From: Pseudomonas putida W15Oct28
GTDB taxonomy: Bacteria > Pseudomonadota > Gammaproteobacteria > Pseudomonadales > Pseudomonadaceae
NCBI RefSeq assembly: GCF_000708715.2
Contig: NZ_JENB01000016.1
Span: forward strand, 1-64,000
Direction: 5' to 3'
DNA: 64,000 bases
The notes beneath the pieces were generated by a model, which did no database searches, was not told the origin of the DNA, and saw only the letters and a list, made by a program, of their open reading frames with translations. Shown one piece after another: positions 26,694 through 35,330 of the stretch (position 1 is its first letter; every line of letters starts with the position of its first letter). Both the position numbers and the translations under genes were made by a program.

Positions 26694-27713
26694 ATGTCAC
26701 AAGCGAAGGACACGCTGCTCAGACTGTTCGCCTTACTCCGTCTAATTCCGACCGAGCCACAGCGAATTGCTACTCCAACGCTGCTGGAGAAGCTTCGTGA
26801 TCGCGGCTTTTCGGTCACGTTGCGTTCGATTCAACGCGACCTGAACCGGCTGTCTATTCCGTTTTCCCTTGTGTGTGACGACAGCGAGATGCCTTTCCGC
26901 TGGAGCTTCACCCGTAACGCTCCCTTGCAGTTGCAAGACATGGATGCACCGACGGCGCTGGCGTTGTACCTGTCCGAGAACCACCTGTATACCCTGTTGC
27001 CGCAAACTGTTCTGGACCAATTGGGCCCACAGTTCCGCCGCGCTCGGAACTACCTGCAGGGTGTAGGCGCCAACGGCCTGGCCGACTGGGCCCGGCGCGT
27101 TCGTGCACTGCCCAACGGTAAAACCTTGATCCCTGCCGCAGTGTTGCCAGAGGTTTGGGCACACGTCTCCAGCGCACTGTTGGAACGTCGCCAACTGCAG
27201 GTGAGCTATCGAAGCCGCAGCAAAAATGCCATCAAACACTTTCGCCTGCACCCTGCCGGGCTGGTCTCGCGCCATGCCATCAGCTACCTGATTGCGACGG
27301 TCGGTGACTACAGCGACCTAAGGCAGTTTGCGTTGCATCGCATCCAGCAAATCGAAGTACTCAGTGAGACTGCAGAGTTTCACAGCAGCTTCGATGTCGA
27401 CGACTACATCGCCAGCGGCGTGTTCAACCTGCGCCAGGCCGACCACCATGTCGAACTGATCGCCGACGTCCATCCACAGATAGCAACGTTGCTGCACGAG
27501 ACACCGCTTAGCCTCCAGCAGGACTTGAGCGACATTCCCTCCGAGGACTGGAAACGCTTGCGCGCCAAAGTGCCATTGGACCGGGAAACGCTGTGGTGGA
27601 TTTTCGCGCTCAACGACAACATTCGTGTGCATGCCCCACAGGTGTGGGTCGACGAGATTCGCCAGCGCCTGCGCTCGATGCAATCTTTTTACCAGCAGGC
27701 TTGCCCCGCCTGA
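26694..27713 (+). CDS. WYL-domain transcriptional regulator of the DUF262 block
   Basis: The 339-residue product has an N-terminal winged helix (PTLLEKLRDRGFSVTLRSIQ, then RDLNRLSIPFSL), a linker, a WYL domain (QLQVSYRSRSKNAIKHFRLH, then PAGLVSRHAISYLIATVGDY) and a C-terminal WCX-like part. Proteins of this build control many defence loci, in several cases as repressors sensing nucleic acid or nucleotide ligands. It is transcribed in the same direction as the five genes that follow. An inverted repeat precedes it and a 14-base palindrome stands before the next gene. ATG at 26694 is used; AAGG is nine bases upstream. Confidence 0.85.
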   Translation: MSQAKDTLLRLFALLRLIPTEPQRIATPTLLEKLRDRGFSVTLRSIQRDLNRLSIPFSLVCDDSEMPFRWSFTRNAPLQLQDMDAPTALALYLSENHLYTLLPQTVLDQLGPQFRRARNYLQGVGANGLADWARRVRALPNGKTLIPAAVLPEVWAHVSSALLERRQLQVSYRSRSKNAIKHFRLHPAGLVSRHAISYLIATVGDYSDLRQFALHRIQQIEVLSETAEFHSSFDVDDYIASGVFNLRQADHHVELIADVHPQIATLLHETPLSLQQDLSDIPSEDWKRLRAKVPLDRETLWWIFALNDNIRVHAPQVWVDEIRQRLRSMQSFYQQACPA

Positions 27714-27744
27714 CCTCCCTCGCAATACGTTATGCCAACTTCCC

Positions 27745-27797
27745 GCGCCCCAGCTTGATGAAAACGGGGGCGCAAACCTAGACAGATATCGATATCT
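27745..27797. promoter_or_regulatory. Stem-loop and 14-base palindrome before the first effector-like gene
   Basis: GCGCCCC (27745-27751) pairs with GGGGCGC (27767-27773). AGATATCGATATCT (27784-27797) is a perfect 14-base palindrome directly before the AAAGGA ribosome site of the next gene. The palindrome is a candidate operator; the stem may terminate some readthrough from the regulator. Confidence 0.5.
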
Positions 27798-27814
27798 ACA
27801 AAAAGGACATTGCC

Positions 27815-28915
27815 ATGCCGCTTCCTCTAATCCTCGGTGCCGCCGCTCTGGTTACAGCAGCTTACGGAGCCAAGAAAGGCTACGACGGATACCAGCGTCA
27901 TTCGGAAGCCGACGAAATTGTCAAAGTTGCCCAAGAACGCTATGAGGCAAAGAAAGAAGTCTTTGACGAACAGGAAACCAAAACCACTTCTGCACTCGAA
28001 GCCTTGGGGAAAAAAGAACTGGAAATCGGCCAAAGCTTTGCCGAATTCAAGGTGCTGGCCGACAAACTGTTGGACCAGATAAACGCCGGCCGCCAGCACA
28101 AACTTGAAGTCAACATTCCCAAACACAACCTGCAAAAAGTCGATAACTACAGCTTCACTGCCGTTGGCGTGCTCGGTACCGTTGCGGGCGCTGGCACCGC
28201 AGGCGCTGCGGCTGGCTTCGCTGTGTATGGAGGTGTAATGGCCTTGGGTGCGGCTTCGACCGGTACCGCTATTTCGTCGCTGGCTGGTGTTGCTGCTACC
28301 AACGCAACCCTGGCCGCAATTGGTGGTGGCTCGTTGGCTACCGGTGGCCTGGGCATGGCAGGCGGCACTGCGATTCTGGGCGCGGCAGTAGCCGCCCCTG
28401 TGTTGGCGATTGCCGGCTGGGCTTACAACAGCCATGGCGAAGAAGCGCTGAAAAACGCCCGCAAAGCCGACCTGGAAGTTACTGCAGCCGTCGGCAAGCT
28501 CACTCGCGCCACGGAAATGCTTGGTGAAACCGAGCACTATTCACGCAAGATCCGTCGTTCGCTGATGTCCATCTATGCCCAGTTCAACCAGTATTTCGAC
28601 AGCTTGAAAGACATCGACAACTTCCTGCAGGACCTTAAAGGCCGCAATGTCGATGTCAAAGCAGAAATGGCGAAACACAATGATTCGATCGTACTCACCA
28701 TTCAGAACGGCTATGCGCTGGCGGCCATTCTGGTGAACGTGATCACCACGCCGATCTTCAAGCTCAAGAAAGTCAACGGCCAGGTCGCCAAAGATAAAGA
28801 CGGCGTTCCGACCATGGAATTGGATAAAGACGGCTCGATGGTCCTGAACGAGACCGAACTCGACAAGGTGATGGTAAGTGCCAGCGCTGAAGCCGAGAAA
28901 TTCGAAGCAGCCTGA
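27815..28915 (+). CDS. Glycine-zipper coiled-coil protein of the DUF262 block, unknown
   Basis: The 366-residue product has a short hydrophobic N-terminus (LPLILGAAALVTAAYGA). A charged coiled coil follows (about 30-105, rich in Glu/Lys/Ala), then a long Gly/Ala-rich hydrophobic stretch (about 112-205, with LGTVAGAGTAGAAAGFAVYGG and AAIGGGSLATGGLGMAGGTAI). A second helical region (about 210-290) precedes a polar tail. A membrane-inserting hairpin between coils recalls alpha-pore-forming and glycine-zipper proteins. I do not recognise the family. AAAGGA precedes ATG at 27815. A strong hairpin follows its stop, which should make it the most expressed product of the block. Confidence 0.7.
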   Translation: MPLPLILGAAALVTAAYGAKKGYDGYQRHSEADEIVKVAQERYEAKKEVFDEQETKTTSALEALGKKELEIGQSFAEFKVLADKLLDQINAGRQHKLEVNIPKHNLQKVDNYSFTAVGVLGTVAGAGTAGAAAGFAVYGGVMALGAASTGTAISSLAGVAATNATLAAIGGGSLATGGLGMAGGTAILGAAVAAPVLAIAGWAYNSHGEEALKNARKADLEVTAAVGKLTRATEMLGETEHYSRKIRRSLMSIYAQFNQYFDSLKDIDNFLQDLKGRNVDVKAEMAKHNDSIVLTIQNGYALAAILVNVITTPIFKLKKVNGQVAKDKDGVPTMELDKDGSMVLNETELDKVMVSASAEAEKFEAA

Positions 28916-28923
28916 CACCCACC

Positions 28924-28943
28924 GGGGAGGGCTTGCCCTCCCC
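28924..28943. terminator. GC stem-loop between two operon genes
   Basis: GGGGAGGGC (28924-28932) and GCCCTCCCC (28935-28943) form a nine-base perfect stem with a two-base loop, eight bases after the glycine-zipper gene and 20 bases before the next. No clean T-run follows, so partial termination or mRNA 3'-end protection is more likely than full termination. Confidence 0.5.
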
Positions 28944-28962
28944 AGCTCCCCTTTCGACTTTC

Positions 28963-30597
28963 ATGGATCTGAATATGCACGCCGCAGCGCGAGACTATCC
29001 CTGGGCTGAAGAGCTCGAAAAAACTGTGGTCAACAGCCTGGCCACCAGCTTTGGCCTGGATTTTTTGTTGTTCCAGGACAAGCACGGCGGTGATGTGAAC
29101 ACCGTTCATAATGCCCGCAGTGGTGTATGGGCAACGGAGCAGGAAAAACAAAGCTTCGAACAGCGCGGCGACTACAACCCGGATCCGTACCATCAGCACG
29201 AAAACTACATCGCGACCGGGCGCAGGGATAAAGCTACTCACCTGGCCGGCGACCTTCACGACCCTTACCGCAACGCCACACTGACGGCGGCACAGAAGCG
29301 CAACCTTGATCACGTTATCAGTGCCAAGGAAATACATGACGATGCAGGCCGCGTGCTGGCAGGGTTGGACGGTGTTGAGCTGGCGAACCAAAGCAGCAAC
29401 TTGCAAACAACCCACGAAAGCATCAACAAGTCGAAAGGCCAGACGCCTATCAACGACTACTTGCGCGACCTGCCCAACCTGATTGGCAGAAGCGAGAGCA
29501 AACTGGCAAAAGACCGGGCACGCCTGGCCACCCTGCCGCGCAACACGCCAGAACAACAGCACAATGCACGCGTGCTTGAAGATCAGATTCGCAAAGACGA
29601 AAACAAGATCGACACGTTGAAGGCCATCGACCCCGATGAAATGCGCAAGCGGGACGAGGCTGCCCGTGCCCCTTACAACGAACAGATCAACCGCACCTAC
29701 TACACCAGCAGCAAATTCTGGAAGCAGAGCGCCTCCGCGTCGCTGGATGCCGGCCTGAAAATGGGTGCCCGCCAGATGCTGGGCCTGGTGCTGGCCGAAG
29801 TCTGGTTCGAGTTGCGCGGGCAGGTGCCGGTGCTGCTTGAAAAGCTCAAGCACAAGTTCGACTTCGAAACGTTCATCGACAGCGTCAACGACACCTTGAA
29901 AGGCGTTTGGGTACGCGTGCAGAAACGCTTCACGGACTTTCTCATTGGTTTCAAGGACGGCGTTTTCGCTGGTGTAATGGCCAGCGCAACCACCACGCTA
30001 TTCAATGTGTTCGCCACGACCAAGGTCATGGCGGTCAAGATTATCCGCGAAGTCTGGGGCCAGTTGGTCAAGGCCATCAAACTGATGATCTTCAACCCGG
30101 AGCAACTGGGCTTCGTCGACCTTTGCAAGGCCGTTACCAGCTTGATGTCCCTTGGTGCAGCCACTGTGGTGGGCACCATGGTGCATGCCCAACTGCTCCC
30201 ACTGTGCAGTTTCCCTTTCGGCGGTGAACTGGTGGCGTTCGCCAGTGCCTTGGTCACTGGCGTGGTCACTCTCGGCCTGAACTACTTCCTGCTGCATAGC
30301 CCAGTAGCCCAGAAGCTCTGGGCCTTCATCGAGTCAATCATGCCGCATGCCGGCGTGGTGAAGCACTTCGAGTCGGTGAACGCAGAGCTGGACCGCTACT
30401 TGACCGAGCTCAGCAGGCTTGAATTCAACCTGGATGCTTATGAACTTGAAGCGTTCTCGCTCACCTTGATGGCATGCAACGATGAACTGCAACGCGGCAT
30501 GGTGCTGAAGGCTGAGGTGGCTAAACGCAACATCGAACTGCCTTTTGAAATGGGCAACAGTGCGAGCACTCGCGACTGGTTGGCCTCTTTGGTTTAA
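28963..30597 (+). CDS. HNH-motif protein with C-terminal membrane segments
   Basis: The 544-residue product is unfamiliar as a whole. Residues 115-159 read as an HNH nuclease core: Asp116-His117 (NLDHVIS), Asn146 (SSNLQ), His151 and Asn155 (THESIN) and Lys158-Gly159. A long charged helical region follows (about 170-235). Hydrophobic segments at about 325-360 (VFAGVMASATTTLFNVF) and 396-445 (LGAATVVGTMVHAQLLP, then VAFASALVTGVVTLGLNYF) look membrane-embedded, and a helical tail ends the protein. This suggests a nuclease tethered to the membrane. ATG 28963 lacks a clear ribosome site; ATG 28975 is an alternative. It ends three bases before the next gene. Confidence 0.7.
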   Translation: MDLNMHAAARDYPWAEELEKTVVNSLATSFGLDFLLFQDKHGGDVNTVHNARSGVWATEQEKQSFEQRGDYNPDPYHQHENYIATGRRDKATHLAGDLHDPYRNATLTAAQKRNLDHVISAKEIHDDAGRVLAGLDGVELANQSSNLQTTHESINKSKGQTPINDYLRDLPNLIGRSESKLAKDRARLATLPRNTPEQQHNARVLEDQIRKDENKIDTLKAIDPDEMRKRDEAARAPYNEQINRTYYTSSKFWKQSASASLDAGLKMGARQMLGLVLAEVWFELRGQVPVLLEKLKHKFDFETFIDSVNDTLKGVWVRVQKRFTDFLIGFKDGVFAGVMASATTTLFNVFATTKVMAVKIIREVWGQLVKAIKLMIFNPEQLGFVDLCKAVTSLMSLGAATVVGTMVHAQLLPLCSFPFGGELVAFASALVTGVVTLGLNYFLLHSPVAQKLWAFIESIMPHAGVVKHFESVNAELDRYLTELSRLEFNLDAYELEAFSLTLMACNDELQRGMVLKAEVAKRNIELPFEMGNSASTRDWLASLV

Positions 30598-30600
30598 GTG

Positions 30601-30867
30601 ATGCAGCCTTTTCCATGTCATCAGTGCGGCCTGTGCTGCCGCAACGTTCACCTGGCCGAGGAAACGCGCTTCCTCGACCGGGGTGACGGTACCTGCCGGC
30701 ATCATGATGTGCCCAGTAAACGCTGCACGATCTACGAAGACAGGCCCGAAATCTGTCGGGTGGATCGGCAATACGAATTGCACTATGCCAGCCAGTATGG
30801 CTGGGACGAATTTGTGAAGCTGAATGTTCAAGTATGTGAGGTGCTGGAAGCGCAATCACGTCAGTGA
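30601..30867 (+). CDS. YkgJ-family cysteine-cluster protein
   Basis: The 88-residue product matches the zinc/iron-chelating CxxCxxCC family (PF03692). It opens with FPCHQCGLCCRNV, has further Cys residues in GTCRHHD and KRCTIYEDRP and ends the cluster with EICR. Such proteins bind a metal or iron-sulfur centre; their role is mostly unknown. The start is three bases after the HNH gene stop, so the two are translationally linked (ATG 30601, or GTG 30598). It precedes the first DUF262 gene by 89 bases. Members usually sit in housekeeping contexts, so its place here is unexpected and may mean a redox or metal cofactor role. Confidence 0.8.
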   Translation: MQPFPCHQCGLCCRNVHLAEETRFLDRGDGTCRHHDVPSKRCTIYEDRPEICRVDRQYELHYASQYGWDEFVKLNVQVCEVLEAQSRQ

Positions 30868-30956
30868 TGCCTAGGTGCGCAAGTACTTCTGCTGTGATTT
30901 CCCATCTTTGCCTTGGCAACTGGCACTCCCTCGGGCTATCCCTTGAAAGGACTCGA

Positions 30957-32744
30957 ATGAACCATTCCGATCTATGCCTCAAACCTATTCACGAGCTACT
31001 TACCGACCAAGCTGGCAATCCGACACAGTTCTGGATTCCAGCCTATCAACGCGGCTATCGCTGGAAACCCCTGCAAGTGACGCAATTGCTGGACGACATT
31101 CGGGAGTTCAGCCAGCGTCGCAACCCACAGCCTGAAGACTTCTACTGCCTGCAACCACTGGTCATCAAGGCCACCGAGCATGGACCACTCGAAGTGGTTG
31201 ACGGCCAGCAGCGGCTGACGACACTGCTACTGATTCTCCGCCACTTCAATGAGCGGCTGTCGGAGAAGTACAGGCAGAAGCTGTATACCCTCGACTACGA
31301 AACCCGCCCACAGCTGCTGGCGTTTCTAGATGACCCAGACGAGGCTGCTGCCGAGGAGAATGTTGACTACTTTTATCTCCTCAGTGCCATCAAGGCTATC
31401 GAAAATTGGTTCAGCAGCCGTGGTCATGAAGTGGATGACATCAAGTCTGCGGTACTGAACAAAACCCGGGTCATCTGGTTCGAACTGGCGGACCAGGACA
31501 ACGCGGTGGACGCCTTCACCCGCCTGAACGTTGGCAAGATTCCTCTGACGGATGACGAATTGATCCGCGCGTTGTTCCTCAAGCGGGGTGATGCGGGTGA
31601 GCACGACGCGACTGCCCAGCAGTTGAAAATCGCCCACGAATGGGACCAATTGGAAAAGGCGTTGCAGGCAGGCGAGTTCTGGTACTTTCTCAGCAACCAA
31701 CAGAGCAGACCACAAAACCGCATTGGCTTCCTGTTTGAGCTGGCGACCAAGGTTGAAGGCCACGCAAAGGACGCTGGCGAGGATGATCACAGTATCTTCC
31801 ATACTTACAGCAGAAAGCTGAAAGCTGCAGACGTCACTGCCGAAGAGTGGCTGCGCATCAAGCAAATCTACATGATGCTTGAAGAGTGGTTTGAAGACCG
31901 CACGCTGTACCACATTGTTGGTTTTCTGATTCATCAAGGCGTAGACGTGGCGGATATCTGCAAGCTCTCGCAGCAGACGACCAAGAGCGCGTTCGAGCGA
32001 AAATTGCGAAAAGAAGTATTTGCTCGCGCGATCGGCGACGAGGACCTTGATGCGCTGACGCCTGATGAACTGCGCTTGTGTGTCAGCGAACGTCTGGATG
32101 AGCTGGAGTACGGCCGACACTCGGCAGATATTCGCTCGCTCTTACTGCTGTTCAACCTGGCCACCTTGCTCAGCAGTCCCCGCTCTAACATGCGCTTCCA
32201 GTTCGACAACTTCAAAAAAGGCGAATGGGACATCGAGCACGTACGCTCAATCGCTTCCAGCCGGCCCCTGCGGCAACATGACCAAGTGAACTGGCTGAGC
32301 CTGTGTGCAGGCTATCTGGAAGCTCAAAAATCAGGTGACCAAGAACGCCAACTGTTGAGTCGCATTCAAACCTTTATCAAGAAGTCGAAGAAACAGCATT
32401 CAGACGAGGCCTTTGAAGCCCTCTACAACGAGTTGCTGGCCTTCTTTGAAGAAAAGGAAGATGTGCCGACCGAGCATGGCATTGGCAACCTGACCTTGCT
32501 GGATAAAGCTACCAACCGCAGCTACAAAAACGCCGTTTTTGCGGTCAAGCGCAAAGCGTTGCTGGCCCTGGACCAGTCGGGGATTTTCGTCCCTCTGTGT
32601 ACCCGCAATGTATTCCTCAAATGCTACAGCCCGGAAGCTGACAACGTGATGTTCTGGAGCCAGGACGACCGTGACGCCTATCTGGCCGAAATCAACCGGG
32701 CCCTGGTGGGCTTCTTCAGTGCAACCCAGGAGATGACTCAATGA
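30957..32744 (+). CDS. DUF262-DUF1524 (GmrSD/SspE-like) nuclease-type protein
   Basis: The 595-residue protein has an N-terminal DUF262 domain with WIPAYQRGYRW (about 26-36) and VVDGQQRLTTLLLIL (DGQQR at 82-86), the ParB-like motif thought to bind or hydrolyse nucleotides. A C-terminal DUF1524 HNH-type domain carries WDIEHVRSIAS (His428), IGNLTLLDKATNRSYKN (Asn511) and FAVKRKAL. In known systems this fusion cuts modified or phage DNA (GmrSD, SspE). AAAGGA stands seven bases before ATG 30957. It overlaps the following DUF262 gene by ATGA, so the two proteins are probably made together and may act as a complex. Confidence 0.88.
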   Translation: MNHSDLCLKPIHELLTDQAGNPTQFWIPAYQRGYRWKPLQVTQLLDDIREFSQRRNPQPEDFYCLQPLVIKATEHGPLEVVDGQQRLTTLLLILRHFNERLSEKYRQKLYTLDYETRPQLLAFLDDPDEAAAEENVDYFYLLSAIKAIENWFSSRGHEVDDIKSAVLNKTRVIWFELADQDNAVDAFTRLNVGKIPLTDDELIRALFLKRGDAGEHDATAQQLKIAHEWDQLEKALQAGEFWYFLSNQQSRPQNRIGFLFELATKVEGHAKDAGEDDHSIFHTYSRKLKAADVTAEEWLRIKQIYMMLEEWFEDRTLYHIVGFLIHQGVDVADICKLSQQTTKSAFERKLRKEVFARAIGDEDLDALTPDELRLCVSERLDELEYGRHSADIRSLLLLFNLATLLSSPRSNMRFQFDNFKKGEWDIEHVRSIASSRPLRQHDQVNWLSLCAGYLEAQKSGDQERQLLSRIQTFIKKSKKQHSDEAFEALYNELLAFFEEKEDVPTEHGIGNLTLLDKATNRSYKNAVFAVKRKALLALDQSGIFVPLCTRNVFLKCYSPEADNVMFWSQDDRDAYLAEINRALVGFFSATQEMTQ

Positions 32745-35152
32745 GCGAATCTGGCACTCAGATTACCCTGAAACAACTGATCAACCGCCATCAGCGCATT
32801 CAGGTCCCCATGATTCAGCGTGATTATGCTCAGGGTCGCGCTGCTGCTGAGGATGTGCGCGAAGAATTCCTCGGCACCCTCAAGCAAGCCTTTGCGCTGA
32901 AACCGAGCAATCCTGCCCTTCCCCTGAACCTCGACTTCATCTACGGCAGCCTTGATCTTGAAGGCCGTACCAAGTTTCTACCGCTCGATGGTCAGCAACG
33001 GCTAACTACCCTGTTTCTGCTGCACTGGTACCTCGCTTGGCGCGACGGCCGTGAAGCCGAGTTCCGTCAAGTGTTCTGCGAAGGTAATCGCTCACGCTTT
33101 TCCTACAGTGTTCGCCCAAGCAGCAGCGAGTTTTTCGATGAACTGGTGAATTTCTGGCCGGCACGTGAAACCGCCGACAATGCTTCGCTGGACAAGCTGG
33201 TAACTAACCAGGCCTGGTACTTCCGTTACTGGCGCCTGGACCCGACCATCCAGTCGTGCCTGGCCATGCTCAAAGCGATTCACGAGCATTTCGGCGATGT
33301 TCAAGGTGGCTACCAACGGTTGATGGACGAACAGCAACCGGTAATCACTTTCCAGTTGCTGGATCTTGAGCACTTCGGATTGTCCGATGACCTGTACATC
33401 AAAATGAACGCCCGCGGTAAGCCGTTGACCGCTTTCGAGACATTCAAGGCCCGTTACGAGCATGACCTTAAAGCGCAGTATGAGTGCGAGAGCCGAGAGA
33501 TCAGCGGCCGAGCGTTCTCAGTCGCCGATTACTTTGCGCGCCGCATGGACACGTGCTGGGCTGATTTTTTCTGGGCGTATCGCGACAAGGAAACCAACCT
33601 GTTCGACGATGCGATCATGAATTTCTTCCATGCTGTTGCGTTCATTTGTCGCGACCCCGTATCACCTGGCTATCTGGAGGACGTCAGCACCTTCAAAACC
33701 CAGCCGTTGAAATCGACATACGCGTATTACCACAAGGCAAAATGGCTGGAGCGGGCGTTCTCCGATACATTGATTTTGCTGCTTGAAACCTGGAGCGCTG
33801 ACGGCAATCGCTTCACACCACTGCTCCCGGAAAACCCGTATTTCAACGAAGCCGCAATGTTCCAACGCTTGGTCAATGATCCATCGGCCCTGGCATACAC
33901 GGATCTGGTGCAACTATTCGCATACGTTGCATTCCTCCGTGCTGCGGAGGGAGCGCCTGAGCCGCAGGCATTGCGGGAATGGATGCGGATAATCTACAAC
34001 CTGTCGATCAACACCAGCTATGAGCGCCCTGCTGACATGCAGCGCAGTATGCTGGCAGTGCAGGGCCTTCTGCCCCATGCTGACGAAATCGGGGCTTTCT
34101 TCGCTGGTACTGAAAAACCGACTACAGGTTTTTATCATCAGCAGATTAGTGAAGAGCAACTCAAGTCCAAACTGTTGCAGGCTCATGCAGGGTGGCTCCC
34201 GCTTATCGAGCGAGCGGAAAAGCATGGCTATTTCAAAGGGCAGATTGAATTTCTGCTGGACTTCAGCGGTACGTTGGCCAAGTCAGAAAAATCTGAAGTG
34301 GCAGCCTGGTCGACAAAAGAGCACAAAACGCTTCAGGGCGTGTTCGCGGAATTTTTGAGCAAAGCAGAAGCCATGTTCAATGCCCGCGGCTTGAGCAGCC
34401 TGCCTGATTTCCGCTGGGAGCGCGCATTATTGTCTCTGGGCGATTACTTCTTGTACAGCGGCTCAAACTACTCGTTCTTGGTCAACTCAGCTTCTGAGCA
34501 ATCCAGTTGGAAACGACTGTTGAGAGGTGGAGGTGGTTGGAACGAAAAAGAGGCGCGAGTGATGCTGCATGAGCTGCTGAAGCAGATAGACCTTGGCACC
34601 CCTTTGGAGCTCCAGCTGGATACTGTTATCGCCAATGCTGAAGAGCTAGAGCCCTGGCAGCAGATAATGATTGACACGCCTCAAGTGTTCAAATACTGCT
34701 ACGAGCGTGCCTTGCGCTGGCAAGGCGACAAAATCTACCTGCTGAAGAAGAGCCGCATGAGCGGTATGCATGCAGAACTCTACAGCTACCACCTGCATAC
34801 CCAACTCCAAGCACCAGCGCTACAGAAAAAAATCGCTCCATTACAATTAGTTGAATATAACTCAGTCAGCGGAACAGACTACGAACCCAGTACCAACCTT
34901 CTCCTTTCGCATCAGGGATACCACCTATATTTCCTGATTACTTCCTCATCAGAAAGCTTTGAAATATTAACCTCTTCAAAGCACCTGAAGCCGCTACCCG
35001 AAGTAAAGGATCTTCTGCTCAAGCATTACAAATTTGAGAGCAGAGGAGAGTTCCTAGTGCTCAGCGTCCCACGGCAACAAATATACAAAACGCTTTACAG
35101 TATGGCTCGAGCGATTAAAACCTTGCAGGCACAGGCCGCGGATACTGTGTAG
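32741..35152 (+). CDS. Large DUF262-only protein, partner of the DUF1524 fusion
   Basis: The 803-residue product has a DUF262 N-terminus with QVPMIQRDYAQGR (about 21-33), FLPLDGQQRLTTLFLLHWYL (DGQQR at 83-87) and LYIKMNARGKPLTAFETFKA. No HNH or DUF1524 signature is visible in its long C-terminal half, which is helical and not recognised. Codon and base use become more AT-rich near the 3' end (34830-35100), a sign of foreign origin. It is coupled to the upstream gene by an ATGA overlap. A sensor or regulatory role alongside the nuclease-bearing partner is a reasonable guess, not shown. Confidence 0.8.
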   Translation: MSESGTQITLKQLINRHQRIQVPMIQRDYAQGRAAAEDVREEFLGTLKQAFALKPSNPALPLNLDFIYGSLDLEGRTKFLPLDGQQRLTTLFLLHWYLAWRDGREAEFRQVFCEGNRSRFSYSVRPSSSEFFDELVNFWPARETADNASLDKLVTNQAWYFRYWRLDPTIQSCLAMLKAIHEHFGDVQGGYQRLMDEQQPVITFQLLDLEHFGLSDDLYIKMNARGKPLTAFETFKARYEHDLKAQYECESREISGRAFSVADYFARRMDTCWADFFWAYRDKETNLFDDAIMNFFHAVAFICRDPVSPGYLEDVSTFKTQPLKSTYAYYHKAKWLERAFSDTLILLLETWSADGNRFTPLLPENPYFNEAAMFQRLVNDPSALAYTDLVQLFAYVAFLRAAEGAPEPQALREWMRIIYNLSINTSYERPADMQRSMLAVQGLLPHADEIGAFFAGTEKPTTGFYHQQISEEQLKSKLLQAHAGWLPLIERAEKHGYFKGQIEFLLDFSGTLAKSEKSEVAAWSTKEHKTLQGVFAEFLSKAEAMFNARGLSSLPDFRWERALLSLGDYFLYSGSNYSFLVNSASEQSSWKRLLRGGGGWNEKEARVMLHELLKQIDLGTPLELQLDTVIANAEELEPWQQIMIDTPQVFKYCYERALRWQGDKIYLLKKSRMSGMHAELYSYHLHTQLQAPALQKKIAPLQLVEYNSVSGTDYEPSTNLLLSHQGYHLYFLITSSSESFEILTSSKHLKPLPEVKDLLLKHYKFESRGEFLVLSVPRQQIYKTLYSMARAIKTLQAQAADTV

Positions 35153-35215
35153 GTCAGGTAGCTGAGGGCGATTGATGTAGGTATACGCGGATTCGATTTA
35201 ACAGGTTACTGCAGA

Positions 35216-35234
35216 GCAGATTCGGCAAATCTGC
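35216..35234. repeat. Stem-loop downstream of the DUF262 block
   Basis: GCAGATT and AATCTGC (arms at 35216-35222 and 35228-35234) flank a five-base loop, 64 bases after the last gene. There is no T-run, so the role as terminator is uncertain. Confidence 0.35.
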
Positions 35235-35330
35235 GATCAGTCCGCCAACCTCCATCAACACTGAAAGTGATCTCGCGCCGGGCGTCTTGCCGCATCCCGG
35301 CCGAGATAATGCGTTCCATCGCTAGTCACC

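Noticed and set aside
26347..35330. DUF262 block as an integrated mobile element with att sites
   Set aside because: No integrase, tRNA end or flanking direct repeat is visible, so transfer is suspected only from content and base use.
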